The position numbers and the translations under genes are program-made. The notes under the pieces are model-generated. The model was given only the letters and a program-made list of their open reading frames with translations. It ran no database searches and was not told where the DNA came from. This document shows positions 1-7,654 of a stretch of DNA of 64,000 bases, in pieces. Each line of letters opens with the position of its first letter. Position 1 is the first letter of the stretch. Source of the DNA: Pseudomonadota bacterium (GTDB taxonomy: Bacteria; Pseudomonadota; Alphaproteobacteria; Rhodospirillales; Magnetospirillaceae); assembly GCA_023458315.1 (NCBI GenBank), contig JAEXAH010000016.1, positions 32,844 to 96,843 of the forward strand, read 5' to 3'.

Positions 1-41
1 CCCAGCGCAAGGGCGATGAAGAGTGTGAGTAAGGTCCGCAT
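1..41 (-). CDS. 5' end of a secreted or membrane protein (partial)
   Basis: Only the first 13 codons are inside the window. They start at an ATG on the minus strand (39-41) and read MRTLLTLFIALAL, which looks like the start of a signal peptide or membrane anchor: one Arg followed by a hydrophobic run. An AGGGTG stretch lies just upstream as a possible ribosome site. It would be co-oriented with mutM and 19 bases downstream of the mutM stop, so the two could share a transcript. The function cannot be told from this fragment. Confidence 0.5.
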   Translation of the reverse strand, partial: MRTLLTLFIALAL

Positions 42-60
42 GGCACCCTGGGCTATAACA

Positions 61-903
61 TCAACGTTGTTTTGACGCACAGTAGAAAGTGGAGCGCCCG
101 GCCTGGACGATGCGCCGGACGCCGCCGGTGCTGGCGGTGTCGCAGGTGCAATCCGGGCACTTTTCCCCCTCGCGGTCGTAGACGGCAAAGGAATGCTGGA
201 AGTACCCCAGCTCGCCGGTCGGCTGCACGTGATCCTTGAGTGACGACCCGCCCGCGGCGATGGCGGCGCCCAGCACGTCCTTGATGGCGGGCACCAGAAG
301 GGCGATTTCGGCGCCCGTCAACGACGCCGCCGCGCGGGTCGGCAGGATGCCCGCGCGGAACAGGCTTTCCGACACGTAGATATTGCCCAGCCCGGCGACG
401 ATCTTCTGATCCAGCAGCGCCGCCTTGACGGGCGTCGCCCGCCCGGCCAGACGGTCGGCCAGCACGGTATCGGTGAAGGCATCGTCCAGCGGCTCCGGCC
501 CCAGCCCGGCCAGCAGCGGATGGGCGTCCAGAACAGCCGCGTCGCACAGATCCAGCAGGCCGAAGCGGCGCGGGTCGCAATAGGTGACGGTGGTGCCGTC
601 GGCGGTGACGAATTCCACGTGGTCGTGCGGTCCCGGCGGTTCGTTGCGGCCACGGGTGATGACCATGCGGCCCGACATGCCCAGATGGCCCAGCATCACC
701 AGCCCGCCGTCCAACCGCACCAGCAGGTATTTGGCGCGGCGGCCGACAGTCTGGATGACGCGGCCTTCCAGGCGCCGGGCGAAATCCGGCGGCAGGGGTT
801 TGCGTAGATCGGGGCGGCGACAGGTGATGCGGGCCAGGGTACGGCCCTCCCACACGGCGGCCAGCCCCCGGGCGACGGTCTCGACTTCGGGAAGCTCGGG
901 CAT
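61..903 (-). CDS. mutM: Formamidopyrimidine-DNA glycosylase (Fpg/MutM)
   Basis: This bifunctional glycosylase/AP lyase removes 8-oxoguanine and ring-opened purines from DNA. The protein is 280 residues, normal for the family, and starts MPELPEVET: Pro2 is the known nucleophile and Glu3 the acid. The helix-two-turn-helix region is followed by KCPDCTC and ends GRSTFYCASKQR. The family's zinc finger is normally C-x2-C-x16-C-x2-C. Here the last cysteine is replaced (CASK where CPxC is usual), while an additional Cys follows the first pair, so the zinc site looks altered. It is next to ubiE-ubiB, an arrangement known in alphaproteobacteria, but on the opposite strand. Identification is secure; zinc binding is uncertain. 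Confidence 0.97.
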   Translation of the reverse strand: MPELPEVETVARGLAAVWEGRTLARITCRRPDLRKPLPPDFARRLEGRVIQTVGRRAKYLLVRLDGGLVMLGHLGMSGRMVITRGRNEPPGPHDHVEFVTADGTTVTYCDPRRFGLLDLCDAAVLDAHPLLAGLGPEPLDDAFTDTVLADRLAGRATPVKAALLDQKIVAGLGNIYVSESLFRAGILPTRAAASLTGAEIALLVPAIKDVLGAAIAAGGSSLKDHVQPTGELGYFQHSFAVYDREGEKCPDCTCDTASTGGVRRIVQAGRSTFYCASKQR

Positions 904-916
904 GCCAGCAGCCTAG

Positions 917-948
917 AACCCCAGGCTTGAAATGTGAAGCCTAGGGTT
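917..948. promoter_or_regulatory. Inverted repeat upstream of mutM
   Basis: AACCCCAGGCTT (917-928) and AAGCCTAGGGTT (937-948) form 12-base arms with one mismatch around an 8-base loop, 14 bases upstream of the mutM start. It could be an operator or a hairpin in the mutM leader. No known regulator is recognised. Confidence 0.35.
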
Positions 949-950
949 CC

Positions 951-1003
951 GGCGAGCATTGAGCGAGCGGCCACGCGCCCGGATGGGTGCGCCCGGCGAG
1001 GGA
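951..1003. repeat. Diverged copy of an intergenic hairpin repeat
   Basis: This stretch (CATTGAG..GCGGCCA..CGGATG..GCGCCCGGCGAGGG) resembles the nearly identical repeats at 33538-33588 and 41532-41582 and shares their GCGCCCGGCGAGGG end. It lies in the divergent gap between mutM and the MNT gene. No coding potential is apparent. Confidence 0.5.
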
Positions 1004-1029
1004 AAGTCGTCAAAGGCGAAGCCGCGCAT

Positions 1030-1058
1030 GCTCTGGCAAGGCGGGCGCGGTTGGGGTA
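1030..1058. repeat. 29-bp direct repeat, left copy (flanks MNT-HEPN pair)
   Basis: A 29-base sequence beginning GCTCTGGCAAGG and ending GGTTGGGGTA is repeated exactly at 1786-1814. This copy ends 10 bases before the ATG of the nucleotidyltransferase gene; the other ends 13 bases before the ATG of ubiE. The repeat may carry a promoter or leader duplicated when the two-gene cassette was inserted. Confidence 0.85.
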
Positions 1059-1068
1059 CCCTCGGGCC

Positions 1069-1383
1069 ATGACCGCCGTGCCCGATTCCCTGCTGAAATC
1101 CATCGTCGAGGTGTACGCCCCCCGACGCGTGGTGCTGTTCGGCAGCACGGCGCGGGGCGAAGCCGCCGCCGACAGCGACCTGGATCTGCTGGTGGTGCTG
1201 GACGACGACGCCCCGCCCGAGGCGTTGTCATGGCGCCGCCGCGCCCAGGCCCGTCGCGGTTATGGTGGCGCCGTGGACATCATCCCCTGCCGCGAGAGTG
1301 TGCTGGCGGAGCGGTCCCGTGCCGCCGGGTCCTTTGCCGACACCGTGCTGCGCGAGGGCGTGGTGGTCTATGAACGGCATTGA
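1069..1383 (+). CDS. MNT-type nucleotidyltransferase (antitoxin-like)
   Basis: This is a minimal nucleotidyltransferase of 104 residues. GSTARG (25-30) and SDLDL (36-40) form the classical GSx..DxD active site, and Asp70 in GAVDII fits the third carboxylate, so the catalytic triad looks intact. In HEPN-MNT toxin-antitoxin systems, proteins of this type act as antitoxins, some by adding AMP to the HEPN toxin. The ATG at 1069 was chosen because the homology begins there and it follows the 29-bp repeat; longer in-frame starts run back through non-coding sequence. Its 3' end overlaps the HEPN gene by 14 bases, which implies coupled translation. A role other than toxin-antitoxin is possible. Confidence 0.85.
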   Translation: MTAVPDSLLKSIVEVYAPRRVVLFGSTARGEAAADSDLDLLVVLDDDAPPEALSWRRRAQARRGYGGAVDIIPCRESVLAERSRAAGSFADTVLREGVVVYERH

Positions 1384-1786
1384 CCCCCACCAATGGTCCG
1401 AGGCGCTTCGCTGGATCGCCAAGGCCGACGAAGACCGGCGCGGCGCCGCGCTGCTGCTGGCCGCCGAACCGCCGTTGCTCGACCCCGCCGCCTATCATTG
1501 CCAGCAAGCGGCGGAGAAACTGTTGAAGGCACTGCTGGCCGCCGCCGCGCGCCCCGTTCCCCGCAGCCACGATCTCGAGCATCTGGGGCGCCTTGTCGCC
1601 GACGCTCTGCCCGTCATGGCGATGACGGCAGCGGCGCTTGCGGATTTCACGCCCTGGGGTACCGCCACCCGCTATCCCGACCTGGAAAGCGGCATGGGCA
1701 TCATGCCCGCCGACATCCGCGACGCCCTGGCCGCCATCGACGCATTGCGCAACGCCATTTCGGCCATCGCGCCGCCCAATCCCTAG
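1370..1786 (+). CDS. HEPN domain protein (toxin-like partner of MNT)
   Basis: This 138-residue, mostly helical protein carries HCQQAAEKLLKALL (43-56) and SHDLEHL (66-72), the hallmarks of PF05168-type HEPN domains, and a TRYPD segment at 100-104. In the toxin branch, HEPN proteins are ribonucleases using an R-x4-6-H motif. Arg61 and His67 have that spacing, but they sit in the loop usually conserved for other reasons, so nuclease activity is not established. It overlaps the MNT gene by 14 bases, and its TAG stop shares its last base with the second 29-bp repeat. The pair is a typical two-gene HEPN-MNT cassette. Confidence 0.82.
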   Translation: MNGIDPHQWSEALRWIAKADEDRRGAALLLAAEPPLLDPAAYHCQQAAEKLLKALLAAAARPVPRSHDLEHLGRLVADALPVMAMTAAALADFTPWGTATRYPDLESGMGIMPADIRDALAAIDALRNAISAIAPPNP

Positions 1787-1814
1787 CTCTGGCAAGGCGG
1801 GCGCGGTTGGGGTA
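1786..1814. repeat. 29-bp direct repeat, right copy (ubiE leader)
   Basis: This is an exact copy of 1030-1058, 756 bases downstream. It begins at the last base of the HEPN stop codon and ends 13 bases before the ubiE ATG, so the MNT-HEPN cassette is precisely bounded by the two copies. Confidence 0.85.
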
Positions 1815-1827
1815 AGGTGCGGCCACC

Positions 1828-2589
1828 ATGACCGATACCCAGATTCCAGGCCAAGACGGCCAGACCCATTTCGGCTTCAAGACCGTGCGCGAGGAGGAAA
1901 AAGCCTCGCTGGTGCGCGAGGTGTTCGATTCCGTCGCGTCCAAGTACGACCTGATGAACGACCTGATGAGCGTCGGCGTTCACCGGCTGTGGAAGGCGTC
2001 GTTCCTGGACTGGCTGCGCCCGCGCCCCGACCAGACCCTGCTGGACGTGGGCGGCGGCACCGGCGACATCGCCTTCGGCTGGAAGAAGCGCGGCGGCGGC
2101 CCGGCCCTGGTCTGCGACATCAACAAGGAAATGCTGGCGGTCGGCCGCGACCGGTCGTTCGACCGCAACCTGACCGGTGATCTGGCCTGGGTGTGCGGCA
2201 ACGCCGAATGCCTGCCGGTGGCCAGCCGTTCGGTGGACCGCTACACCATCGCCTTCTGCCTGCGCAACGTCACCCATTGGGACCGCGCCATCGCCGAAGC
2301 CTACCGCGTGTTGAAGCCCGGCGGCCGCTTCATGTGCCTGGAATTCTCCAAGGTGGTGGTGCCGGGCCTGCGCGAGTTCTACGACATGTATTCCTTCAAC
2401 GTGCTGCCCAAGGTCGGCGGCATGGTGACGGGCAATGCCGAAGCCTATCAATATCTGGTGGAAAGCATCCGCAAGTTCCCGCCGCAGGAAGAAATGGCCG
2501 AGATGGTCCGCGCCGCCGGTTTCGAACGGGTCGAGGTCCGCAACCTGTCCGGCGGCATCGCCGCCATCCACTCGGGCTGGCGGTTGTAA
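1828..2589 (+). CDS. ubiE: Ubiquinone/menaquinone C-methyltransferase UbiE
   Basis: This SAM-dependent methyltransferase adds the C2 methyl group of the quinone ring in ubiquinone biosynthesis. The 253-residue protein has the UbiE/COQ5 signature VFDSVASKYDLMNDLMS near the N terminus, the SAM-binding LLDVGGGTGDIAF (about 71-83), the CLRNVTHW segment, and the C-terminal LSGGIAAIHSGW. It is followed after 4 bases by ubiB, so the two are surely co-transcribed. The 29-bp repeat just upstream of its start duplicates the leader of the MNT gene. Confidence 0.97.
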   Translation: MTDTQIPGQDGQTHFGFKTVREEEKASLVREVFDSVASKYDLMNDLMSVGVHRLWKASFLDWLRPRPDQTLLDVGGGTGDIAFGWKKRGGGPALVCDINKEMLAVGRDRSFDRNLTGDLAWVCGNAECLPVASRSVDRYTIAFCLRNVTHWDRAIAEAYRVLKPGGRFMCLEFSKVVVPGLREFYDMYSFNVLPKVGGMVTGNAEAYQYLVESIRKFPPQEEMAEMVRAAGFERVEVRNLSGGIAAIHSGWRL

Positions 2590-2593
2590 TCGC

Positions 2594-4126
2594 ATGCTGC
2601 GGTCCCTACGCAACCTCAACCGCCTCTATACCATCGCCCGCGTGCTGGCCCGCCATGACGCGCTGGATGCGGTCGATCTGCCGCTGGCGCAGTTGGCGGC
2701 CAAGGCGTTGCGGCTGGGCCGCGACAGCACCAGCCCGCTGCGCCCCGGCCAGCGTCTGGCCGCCGCGCTGAGCGAGTTGGGGCCGACCTTCATCAAGCTG
2801 GGCCAGGCGCTTTCCACCCGCGCCGATCTGCTGGGCGACGAGATGGCGGCCGATCTGTCCGATCTTCAGGACCGGCTGCCGCCGTTCCCGGCGCTGGAGG
2901 CCCGCGCCATCATCGAGGAAGAGCTGGACGCCCCCATCGACGAGGTGTTCGCCAGCTTCGACGACGTCTCGGTCGCCGCCGCCTCCATCGCCCAGGTGCA
3001 TTTCGCCGTGACCAAGGACGGCCGCGAAGTGGCGGTCAAGGTGCTGCGCCCCGGTGTCGAGGCCGCGTTCAAACGCGACATCGACCTGTTGCGCTGGCTG
3101 GCGGAATGGGTCGAGCTGACCCAGCCCAAGCTGCGCCGCCTGCGCATGGTGGAAAGCGTCGATACCTTCGAGGAAAGCATCCATCTGGAGATGGATCTGC
3201 GCTTCGAGGCCGCCGCCGCCGCCGAGATGGCCGAGAATTTCGCGGGCGACGACAGCTTCCGCGTGCCCGACATCGACTGGACCCGCACCGCCCGCCGGGT
3301 GTTGACCCTGGAACGCATCACCGGCATTCCGGTGGACGAGACGCAGGCCATGGTCGATGCGGGATTGTCGCTGGACGACGTGCTGCAAAAGGCCGCCGAA
3401 GCGTTTTTCAACATGGTGTTCCGCGACGGCTTCTTCCATGCCGACATGCATCCCGGCAATCTGTTCGTGGATTTCAACGGCAACCTGATCGCCGTGGATT
3501 TCGGCATCATGGGCCGCGTCGATCTGACCACCCGCCGCCATCTGGGCGAGATGCTGATCGGCTTCCTGACCGGCGATTACCGCCGCGCCGCCGAAGTGCA
3601 TTTCGAAGCGGGCTGGGTGCCCGCCGACAAGAACGTCGAAACCTTCACCCAGGCCTGCCGCTCCATCGCCGAGCCGATCATGGGCAAGCCGCTGCACGAG
3701 ATTTCCATCGCCAAGCTGCTGGGCCAGTTGTTCAAGATCACCGAACAATTCGCCATGCAGACCCAGCCGCAATTGCTGATGCTGCAAAAAAGCATGCTGG
3801 TGGCCGAAGGCGTCGGCCGCACCCTGCATCCCGGCGTCAACATGTGGGAACTGGCGCGGCCGATGATCGAGGGCTGGATGATGCAGAACCTTGGCCCGCA
3901 GGCCAAGATCAAGGAAACGGTGGGCAGCGCCATCGCCACCCTGGAACGCCTGCCGCGCCTGCTGGCCCAGACCGAACAGACCTATTCCGCCATGCTGAGC
4001 GGCGGCCTGAAACTGCACCCCGACACCGTCGCCGCCATGCGCGGCGAAGGCCGCCGCAAAAGCCTGCCCGGCTGGCTGCCCTGGGTGTTGGTGGCGGTGC
4101 TGGGCGCGCTGTATCTGTGGAAATAG
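2594..4126 (+). CDS. ubiB: UbiB, ABC1/ADCK-family atypical kinase for ubiquinone synthesis
   Basis: UbiB proteins are membrane-associated atypical kinases or ATPases needed for ubiquinone production. The 510-residue protein has the family's KxGQ motif (FIKLGQ at 67-71), the Ala-rich AAASIAQVH loop, DGFFHADMHPGN and the DFG-like AVDFGIMG. A C-terminal hydrophobic segment (LPWVLVAVLGALYLW) would anchor it in the inner membrane. The ATG at 2594 lies 4 bases after the ubiE stop; the longer in-frame ORF upstream overlaps ubiE and is spurious. The family and role are firm; the exact catalytic reaction is not settled in the literature I know. Confidence 0.96.
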   Translation: MLRSLRNLNRLYTIARVLARHDALDAVDLPLAQLAAKALRLGRDSTSPLRPGQRLAAALSELGPTFIKLGQALSTRADLLGDEMAADLSDLQDRLPPFPALEARAIIEEELDAPIDEVFASFDDVSVAAASIAQVHFAVTKDGREVAVKVLRPGVEAAFKRDIDLLRWLAEWVELTQPKLRRLRMVESVDTFEESIHLEMDLRFEAAAAAEMAENFAGDDSFRVPDIDWTRTARRVLTLERITGIPVDETQAMVDAGLSLDDVLQKAAEAFFNMVFRDGFFHADMHPGNLFVDFNGNLIAVDFGIMGRVDLTTRRHLGEMLIGFLTGDYRRAAEVHFEAGWVPADKNVETFTQACRSIAEPIMGKPLHEISIAKLLGQLFKITEQFAMQTQPQLLMLQKSMLVAEGVGRTLHPGVNMWELARPMIEGWMMQNLGPQAKIKETVGSAIATLERLPRLLAQTEQTYSAMLSGGLKLHPDTVAAMRGEGRRKSLPGWLPWVLVAVLGALYLWK

Positions 4127-4149
4127 GGAATATTCCCACCCTGTTCTGC

Positions 4150-4205
4150 CGTCATCGCCGGGCCTGACCCGGCGATCCACGCGGCGCCGCACGCGGGCAT
4201 GACGG
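4150..4205. repeat. REP-type palindrome (GTCATCGCCGGG family)
   Basis: GTCATCGCCGGGCCTGACCC is followed by its complement GGCGATCCACG, then by a CGCGGGCATGAC partial second arm. The same layout, complete, is at 11332-11442. It lies between the convergent ubiB and GST genes, where it may also help end transcription. Confidence 0.75.
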
Positions 4206-4233
4206 TAAAGACCGCGATCAGCCCCCAGAAAAC

Positions 4234-4863
4234 CTACGCCTCGATCGCCGCCTGCTTCCATTCCTGCATGGCGGGCAGCGACCAGATGGCGTCGCAATAG
4301 GTCTGCGACACCGCATCCATCTTGATGGCGAAGGTGGTGAAGCGGCTGACCACCGGCGCGTACATGGCGTCGGCGATGGAAAAGCGGCCGAACAGGAACG
4401 GCCCCCCCGCCTTGGCGCCGAAACGGGCGCGGCAATCGGCCCACAGCGCCTGGATGCGATCCACCTCGGCCTGAACCTCGGGCGGCACCTCGGCCAGCGG
4501 CGTGACCGCGCCGATATCCATGGAGCAGACGTTGCGCAAATTGGGGAAGCCGGAATGCATTTCCGCCGACGCCGCCCGCGCCACCGCGCGGGCCTCGCGC
4601 CCCTCGGGCCACAGGGTCGGGTGCAATTCGGCCAGATATTCGCAGATGGCCAGGGAATCCCACACCGCCAGACCGCCATGGATCAGGCACGGCACCTTGC
4701 CCGACGGCGAATGCTTGAGGATTTCCGCCTTGGTGTCCGGCTGGCGCAGGGCGATCAGCACCTCGTCGAATTCGACCCCGGCCATCTTGGCGGCCAGCCA
4801 CGGCCGCAACGACCACGACGAAAAACGCTTGGTGCCGATGACCAGGGTCATGGGGGCGGGCAT
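4234..4863 (-). CDS. Glutathione S-transferase family protein
   Basis: The 209-residue protein has the two-domain GST layout. The N-terminal thioredoxin-like part contains TKRFSSWSLRPWL, where a serine is the likely glutathione-activating residue, and GKVPCLIHGGLAVWDSLAICEYL, with the cis-Pro and the Asp-Ser glutathione-binding pair. An all-helical C-terminal domain includes FLFGRFSIADAMYAP. The start at 4861-4863 is chosen because CCGGAGG precedes it at good spacing; an upstream in-frame start has no such site. The substrate is unknown. It is divergently placed from the aminopeptidase gene. Confidence 0.9.
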   Translation of the reverse strand: MPAPMTLVIGTKRFSSWSLRPWLAAKMAGVEFDEVLIALRQPDTKAEILKHSPSGKVPCLIHGGLAVWDSLAICEYLAELHPTLWPEGREARAVARAASAEMHSGFPNLRNVCSMDIGAVTPLAEVPPEVQAEVDRIQALWADCRARFGAKAGGPFLFGRFSIADAMYAPVVSRFTTFAIKMDAVSQTYCDAIWSLPAMQEWKQAAIEA

Positions 4864-4987
4864 GGGAAGCCTCCGGACGAATGGAACCGACCGGCATGAT
4901 TGCCGCTGACGCCCATGGCCGCAAGCCGGACTTTCCAACATGCGCGCACTGCGCCATTGTTGCCGCCTGCGATGTCACGGCGAAAGG

Positions 4988-6382
4988 ATGTGGACGGTGC
5001 TGAAGCATGTGGTGGAGCAAGACGCGGCGGCAATCGACCTGATCCCGGTGGCCAAGGCCGAGTTCGACGGCTGGGCGGCGGCGCAGCCCGCCCATGTGCG
5101 GACCTGGACCCAGGCCAACGGCTTCACCGGCGAGGCCGGGCAGCTCTGCCCGGTTCCGGCGCTGGACGGCGGGATGGAACTGGTGCTGGTCGGCGCCCCG
5201 GATGCGGACGATCCCTGGGGCTGGGCCGCCTTGCCCGCCAAGCTGCCGCCCGGCACCTATCGCATTGCCACGCCGCTGTCGGCGCGCAACGCCAGTTGGG
5301 CGGCCATGGGCTGGGCGTTGGCCACCTATGCCTTCGGCCGCTACAAAAGCCGCCCGGCCAAGGACTGGCCCCGGCTGGCATGGCCCGACAACGCCGAGCG
5401 CGGCTGGGTCGAGCGGGTGGTCGGAGCCACCGGCTTGGTGCGCGACCTGATCAACACCCCCGCCGCCGATCTGGGGCCGGCCGAACTGGCCGCCGCCGCC
5501 GAGGCGCTGGCCGCCCGCCATGGCGCCACCGTGCGGGTGGTGGTGGGCGACGGCCTGCTGACCGAGAATTACCCGTCCATCCACGCCGTCGGCCGCGCCG
5601 CCGCCGCCCATCGCCAGCCGCGCATGGTGGACCTGACCTGGGGCGCCGAGGACGCGCCGCGCGTCACCCTGGTGGGCAAGGGGGTGTGCTTCGATTCCGG
5701 CGGCCTGGACCTCAAGCCCTCGGGCTCCATGAAACTGATGAAGAAGGACATGGGCGGCGCCGCCCACGTCCTTGGCCTGGCGTCCATGATCATGGACGCC
5801 GGACTGCCGGTGCGGCTGCGGGTGCTGATCGGCGCGGTGGAAAATTCCGTGTCGGGCGATGCCATGCGGCCGCTGGACGTGCTGGCCACCCGCAAGGGCG
5901 TGACCGTCGAAGTGGGCAATACCGACGCCGAGGGACGCCTGGTGCTGTCCGACCTGTTGTGGGAAGCATCGGCGGAAAACCCGGCGCTGCTGATCGACAT
6001 GGCGACCCTGACCGGCGCGGCGCGCACCGCGCTCGGCACCGAAATCGCCACGCTGTTCTGCAACGACGATACCCTGGCCGCCGATCTGGCCGCCGCCGCC
6101 GAGGTGCAGGGCGACCCGCTGTGGCGGTTGCCGCTGCACAAGCCCTATCGCCGCATGCTGGACAGCAAGGTGGCCGATCTGAACAACGTGTCCGACGGCC
6201 CCTATGCCGGGGCCATCACCGCCGCCCTGTTCTTGCAGGAATTCGTCGGGCCGGGAATCCCGTGGGCTCATTTCGACATCATGGCGTGGAATCCCGCGTC
6301 GCGCCCCGGCCGTCCCGATGGCGGCGAGGCCATGGCGCTGCGCGCTTTGTACGCAATGATCACGAAACGGTTCGGGAGTTAA
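4988..6382 (+). CDS. Leucyl aminopeptidase family protein (M17)
   Basis: This is a two-zinc cytosolic aminopeptidase that removes N-terminal residues from peptides. The C-terminal catalytic domain shows VGKGVCFDSGGLDLKP, KKDMGGAA and the M17 signature NTDAEGRLVLSD, so metal ligands and the catalytic Lys and Arg are all present. The protein of 464 residues is normal for M17. The ATG at 4988 follows GAAAGG closely; an alternative ATG at 4940 would add 16 Arg/Cys-rich residues that do not look like family sequence. It stands alone between the divergent GST gene and the MarR gene. Confidence 0.93.
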   Translation: MWTVLKHVVEQDAAAIDLIPVAKAEFDGWAAAQPAHVRTWTQANGFTGEAGQLCPVPALDGGMELVLVGAPDADDPWGWAALPAKLPPGTYRIATPLSARNASWAAMGWALATYAFGRYKSRPAKDWPRLAWPDNAERGWVERVVGATGLVRDLINTPAADLGPAELAAAAEALAARHGATVRVVVGDGLLTENYPSIHAVGRAAAAHRQPRMVDLTWGAEDAPRVTLVGKGVCFDSGGLDLKPSGSMKLMKKDMGGAAHVLGLASMIMDAGLPVRLRVLIGAVENSVSGDAMRPLDVLATRKGVTVEVGNTDAEGRLVLSDLLWEASAENPALLIDMATLTGAARTALGTEIATLFCNDDTLAADLAAAAEVQGDPLWRLPLHKPYRRMLDSKVADLNNVSDGPYAGAITAALFLQEFVGPGIPWAHFDIMAWNPASRPGRPDGGEAMALRALYAMITKRFGS

Positions 6383-6487
6383 TCAAATCTTCAGGGCTGT
6401 GCGCTGTTCTTCTCTGGAAATTCCGCAAACGACCGTAAGTGTTGTTGCCGGAACGGCCGCAACAGGCTAAAAGATTTCGTCCACGGA

Positions 6488-6871
6488 ATGACCGGACCGG
6501 GGGAAATGGGTTTTCAACTCAAGGCAGTTCAGGCGCTCGACCTGTGGCGTGGCGCCATCGTCGAAAGCGTGCGCCGCGACGGACCCGACCTGTCGGCCCG
6601 TCAGATGGCGCTGTTGCTGACCGTCTATCTGACGCCGCCGCCGCACACCGTGCGCGGTCTGGCCCAGACGCTGAACGTGTCGAAACCGGCCATCACCCGC
6701 GCGCTCGACCGTCTGTCGGAACTGGGCCTGATCAAGCGCAAGACCGACGACGCCGACCGCCGGTCGGTGCTGGTGCAGCGCACGGTCAAGGGATCGGTCT
6801 ATCTGCGCGAATTCGGCGACATGATCGTCACCGCCGCCGAAACGGCGGGTGACGAGGCCGCGACTCAATAA
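6488..6871 (+). CDS. MarR-family transcriptional regulator
   Basis: This small winged-helix regulator (127 residues) has LSARQMALLLTVYL, then the recognition segment TVRGLAQTLNVSKPAITRALDRLSELGLIKR, and the wing DDADRRSVLV with the family's D-x-R-S basic loop. MarR proteins usually bind palindromes near their own gene and respond to small ligands. A second in-frame ATG at 6506 has a better ribosome site (GGGGGA) and may be the true start, giving 121 residues. The target genes are not evident. The perfect inverted repeat 130 bases downstream (6999-7031) is a possible site but lies in a convergent gap. Confidence 0.9.
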   Translation: MTGPGEMGFQLKAVQALDLWRGAIVESVRRDGPDLSARQMALLLTVYLTPPPHTVRGLAQTLNVSKPAITRALDRLSELGLIKRKTDDADRRSVLVQRTVKGSVYLREFGDMIVTAAETAGDEAATQ

Positions 6872-6875
6872 AGTT

Positions 6876-6912
6876 CCCTCGCCGGGCGCCCGCATCCGCG
6901 GGCTTGTGGGCG
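6876..6912. repeat. Fragment of the GCGCCCGGCGAGGG intergenic repeat (inverted)
   Basis: CCCTCGCCGGGCGCCCGCATCC is the reverse complement of the end of the repeats at 33538-33588 and 41532-41582. It directly follows the MarR stop and begins a 200-base non-coding stretch full of hairpins. Confidence 0.5.
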
Positions 6913-6998
6913 ATGCCCACCCTCGCAAAGCTCGGGCCGCCTTGCAGGCGTCGTTTACCCCTGCGGGGTGGCACGGCCGCGGCCTCAATGGCCGCAAA

Positions 6999-7031
6999 CC
7001 AGTTCCACAAATCTGAAATTCGTGGAACTGG
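6999..7031. repeat. Perfect 10-bp inverted repeat
   Basis: CCAGTTCCAC (6999-7008) and GTGGAACTGG (7022-7031) are perfect 10-base arms around a 13-base loop, and AAT/ATT inside can extend the stem. It lies between the convergent MarR and membrane-protein genes. It may be a terminator, an RNA stability hairpin or a protein-binding site. Confidence 0.7.
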
Positions 7032-7039
7032 CATAAAGC

Positions 7040-7062
7040 CGGGCGGGGCTGTCCCCCGCCCG
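7040..7062 (-). terminator. GC-rich hairpin after the membrane-protein gene
   Basis: CGGGCGGGG and CCCCGCCCG form a 9-base perfect stem around a short loop, about 10 bases past the stop of the minus-strand gene at 7072. There is no T-run, so a factor-independent terminator is only possible. Confidence 0.4.
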
Positions 7063-7071
7063 TCCTCATCC

Positions 7072-7575
7072 TCAATGCCCCATGTGGCCGCTGGCCGCCG
7101 CCTCCGGCACATAGCCGCCCAGGCTGGGGTCCATCATGCCGAAGATCATGGCGACGTGCGCCACCACCAGGAACACGCCGACCATCAAGGCGTGGGTCAG
7201 CATCTTGCGGTGCGGGTCCTGGCCGCGCCCCAGAACGTTCAGTTCCAGCAGGGCGATGACGCCCAACGGCACCACCCCCGCCAGATAGAAGCCCACCGCC
7301 ATGACGTCGATCCAGCCGCGCCAGCCGCCGCCCTGGGTCAGCGGCACCACCGCGCCTTGCAGCAGATAGACGAACACGCCGGTGAAATAAAGACCGGCCA
7401 CCAGACCGGCCAGTTTGTTGACGCGATGCACCGCGCCGCCATAGGCGCGGGTATAAAGCAGGTACAATTCGGTGATGGCCACGGTTTCGGCCAGGATGAC
7501 CGGCACGGCCATGAACAGGATCAGGTTCCAGGGCTGGTTGACGGCCAGCAATTCCATGTAATGGGTCATGATCAT
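7072..7575 (-). CDS. Integral membrane protein of unknown function
   Basis: The 167-residue protein has at least four hydrophobic segments (about 17-37, 50-72, 87-110 and 124-147), so it is an inner-membrane protein. The N terminus carries MIMTHYMELL and the C terminus is Met/His-rich (FGMMDPSLGGYVPEAAASGHMGH), which suggests metal contact. It resembles small uncharacterised permease-like proteins, possibly the DUF6803 group, but I cannot confirm this. It lies 79 bases downstream of a co-oriented His/Cys-rich secreted protein, and the two probably form an operon for handling a metal such as copper (inference). Confidence 0.75.
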   Translation of the reverse strand: MIMTHYMELLAVNQPWNLILFMAVPVILAETVAITELYLLYTRAYGGAVHRVNKLAGLVAGLYFTGVFVYLLQGAVVPLTQGGGWRGWIDVMAVGFYLAGVVPLGVIALLELNVLGRGQDPHRKMLTHALMVGVFLVVAHVAMIFGMMDPSLGGYVPEAAASGHMGH

Positions 7576-7654
7576 GATGAAAAACCTCGCATGAAGTCAC
7601 GGGCGCGCGGTCCCTGCGGACGGCGCCGAAACGAAAAGTGACGAAGTGCGGAGG

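Noticed and set aside
2606..6271. A 1221-codon open frame antisense to ubiB and the aminopeptidase gene
   Set aside because: High G+C leaves few stop codons in shadow frames. The product is a low-complexity string of His, Gly, Gln and Ala with no domains, and both real genes are on the other strands.
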